A stretch of 13,901 bases of DNA, from contig JBMNOE010000040.1 in the NCBI GenBank assembly GCA_050942895.1, positions 1 to 13,901 of the forward strand, written 5' to 3'. The translations under genes and the position numbers were made by a program. Position 1 is the stretch's first letter. Every line of letters starts with the position of its first letter. The notes under the pieces are model-generated. The model did not search any database. It worked only from the letters and a program-made list of their open reading frames with translations, and was not told where the DNA came from. This document shows positions 13,571-13,901 of this stretch, piece after piece. This DNA comes from JBNRMR01 sp050942895 (GTDB taxonomy: Bacteria; Bacillota; Clostridia; Christensenellales; UBA1750).

Positions 13571-13583
13571 AAGTATTGTAAAA
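13571..13583 (-). promoter_or_regulatory. Motif B copy before the 116-aa gene
   Basis: TTTTACAATACTT lies 23 bases before the start at 13547 and three bases after the motif A hairpin, so a stop, hairpin, motif B and start occur in order. Confidence 0.6.
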
Positions 13584-13585
13584 TG

Positions 13586-13614
13586 TACTCAGTATAGCCC
13601 CCCTATACTGAGTG
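13586..13614 (-). terminator. Inverted pair of motif A forming an 11-bp hairpin
   Basis: ACTCAGTATAG (13587-13597) and CTATACTGAGT (13603-13613) are exact reverse complements around CCCCC. On the - strand the hairpin begins seven bases after the TAA of the gene to its right and is followed by ACATTTTAC. Position suits a terminator, though the U-run is short. Confidence 0.65.
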
Positions 13615-13620
13615 TTTTCA

Positions 13621-13901
13621 TTAGCTATATAACCCCTGTTTTGACAATTCACCATGTAAGCCGTAAATTTCGCTTGTAAGTTTATAAATTTCATTCAGCA
13701 TTGATCGCATTTCATTTCTTGTAAGGTTTTTGCTGTTAGAAATAAACAACTTTCCAAATATAGTGTTATTCACAGCTAAAGCCCTTTTTAGCGCGTTTTT
13801 GTAGGTGTCTTCTGCTTCCTGGTCTTTTGCGTTGCCAAATTCACAGTAAACTTCAGCCCAATCTTCAAAGCTTAATTTATCGGTGTAATATTGCTTATTG
13901 A
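13621..13901 (-). CDS. Unrecognised phage protein, C-terminal 92 aa (5' end outside window)
   Basis: A frame with no stop runs leftward from the window edge (first whole codon 13899-13897) to TAA at 13623-13621. The visible 92 residues read NKQYYTDKLSFEDWAEVYCE, then FGNAKDQEAEDTYKNALKRA, then LAVNNTIFGKLFISNSKNLT, ending in LHGELSKQGLYS. It looks helical and soluble, with a Glu/Asp/Lys-rich middle. I do not recognise it. Codon bias and steady amino acid make-up support a real gene, the first seen of the leftward unit. Its TAA overlaps an ATG (TAATG) opening a 10-codon frame inside the motif A hairpin. Confidence 0.6.
   Translation of the reverse strand, partial: NKQYYTDKLSFEDWAEVYCEFGNAKDQEAEDTYKNALKRALAVNNTIFGKLFISNSKNLTRNEMRSMLNEIYKLTSEIYGLHGELSKQGLYS

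Larger units (their letters stand above)
1411..13613. repeat. Motif A: dispersed 9-bp word ACTCAGTAT (13 exact, 2 near copies)
   Basis: Exact copies on + start at 3120, 6803, 10097, 11845, 12066 and 13587. Exact copies on - (ATACTGAGT on +) start at 1603, 2937, 4552, 7800, 11966, 12423 and 13605. Near copies holding the ACTCAGT core are at 1411 (+) and 2778 (-). Under uniform base use about 0.1 exact copies would be expected in this length. Copies lie in coding DNA in several frames (ILS, LSM, TQY, TEY) and in gaps, so selection acts on DNA, not protein. The next base after the word is mostly G or A. Copies with ATACT on the left (1603, 11845, 11966) are near-palindromes. Confidence 0.85.

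Noticed and set aside
11873..13583. Motif B copies as a CRISPR array
   Set aside because: The repeat is only 10-13 bases, spacing is irregular (21 to several hundred bases), and copies lie inside and between genes.
13597..13613. ACTCAGTATAGGGGGG on the - strand resembles the T7 promoter end ACTCACTATAGGG
   Set aside because: Only this copy and the one at 1603 are followed by AGGG, the upstream half of a T7 promoter is missing, and this is a long-tailed phage rather than a T7 relative. The match follows from motif A plus the hairpin.

Overview
The window is the late (tail and cell-wall-degrading) end of a long-tailed siphovirus genome or prophage, followed by part of an oppositely transcribed arm of unknown genes. 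The tape-measure C-terminus, the 125-residue tail protein behind it and the bifunctional wall hydrolase resemble phages of Gram-positive-type (Bacillota-like) hosts. Ribosome binding sites are strong (AGGAGGTG at 7899-7906). The host cannot be fixed from the sequence; a Chloroflexota-type host is also possible. No integrase, att site, tRNA or host gene is seen, so free phage and prophage cannot be told apart.

Region 1 (1-11140, rightward) is one tightly packed unit. It holds a tape-measure C-terminus, a small tail protein, a tail/baseplate hub-like protein, a KISELP-type fibre, two collar-type HxH fibre proteins, and a fibre with duplicated 74-residue segments and a C1q-like tip. A GH25 lysozyme/papain-like peptidase, a small virion-type protein, a fibre with nine 22-residue repeats, a small KDP-type accessory protein, a probable 27-residue peptide, a metallophosphoesterase and a winged-helix protein follow. 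Most junctions are TAATG, ATGA or TGATG overlaps, indicating translational coupling. The first genes make and tip the tail, the hydrolase opens the wall, and the last two may act on nucleic acid.

Region 2 (11141-12054) is about 900 bases with no credible gene, lying between convergent units. It holds several families of short direct repeats (including four consecutive 12-bp TGAC units), inverted repeats, DnaA-box-like words, a 19-bp duplication, a strong hairpin and five copies of a 10-bp motif. It is a candidate replication origin or control region.

Region 3 (12055-13901, leftward) holds two small paralogous ribbon-helix-helix-like proteins and three unrecognised proteins, the last cut by the window edge.

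The most unusual content is two dispersed words. Motif A, ACTCAGTAT, occurs 13 times exactly, on both strands, in coding and non-coding DNA and in different reading frames, at about one per kb. One inverted pair builds a perfect 11-bp hairpin behind a stop codon, as DNA-uptake words do in Neisseria and Haemophilus. Motif B (AGTATTGTAA on +, TTACAATACT on -) occurs 10 times, always in one orientation and only in the rightmost 2 kb, mostly just after stop codons and 17-23 bases before starts. That suggests a phage-specific promoter or a stoperator-like repressor site.
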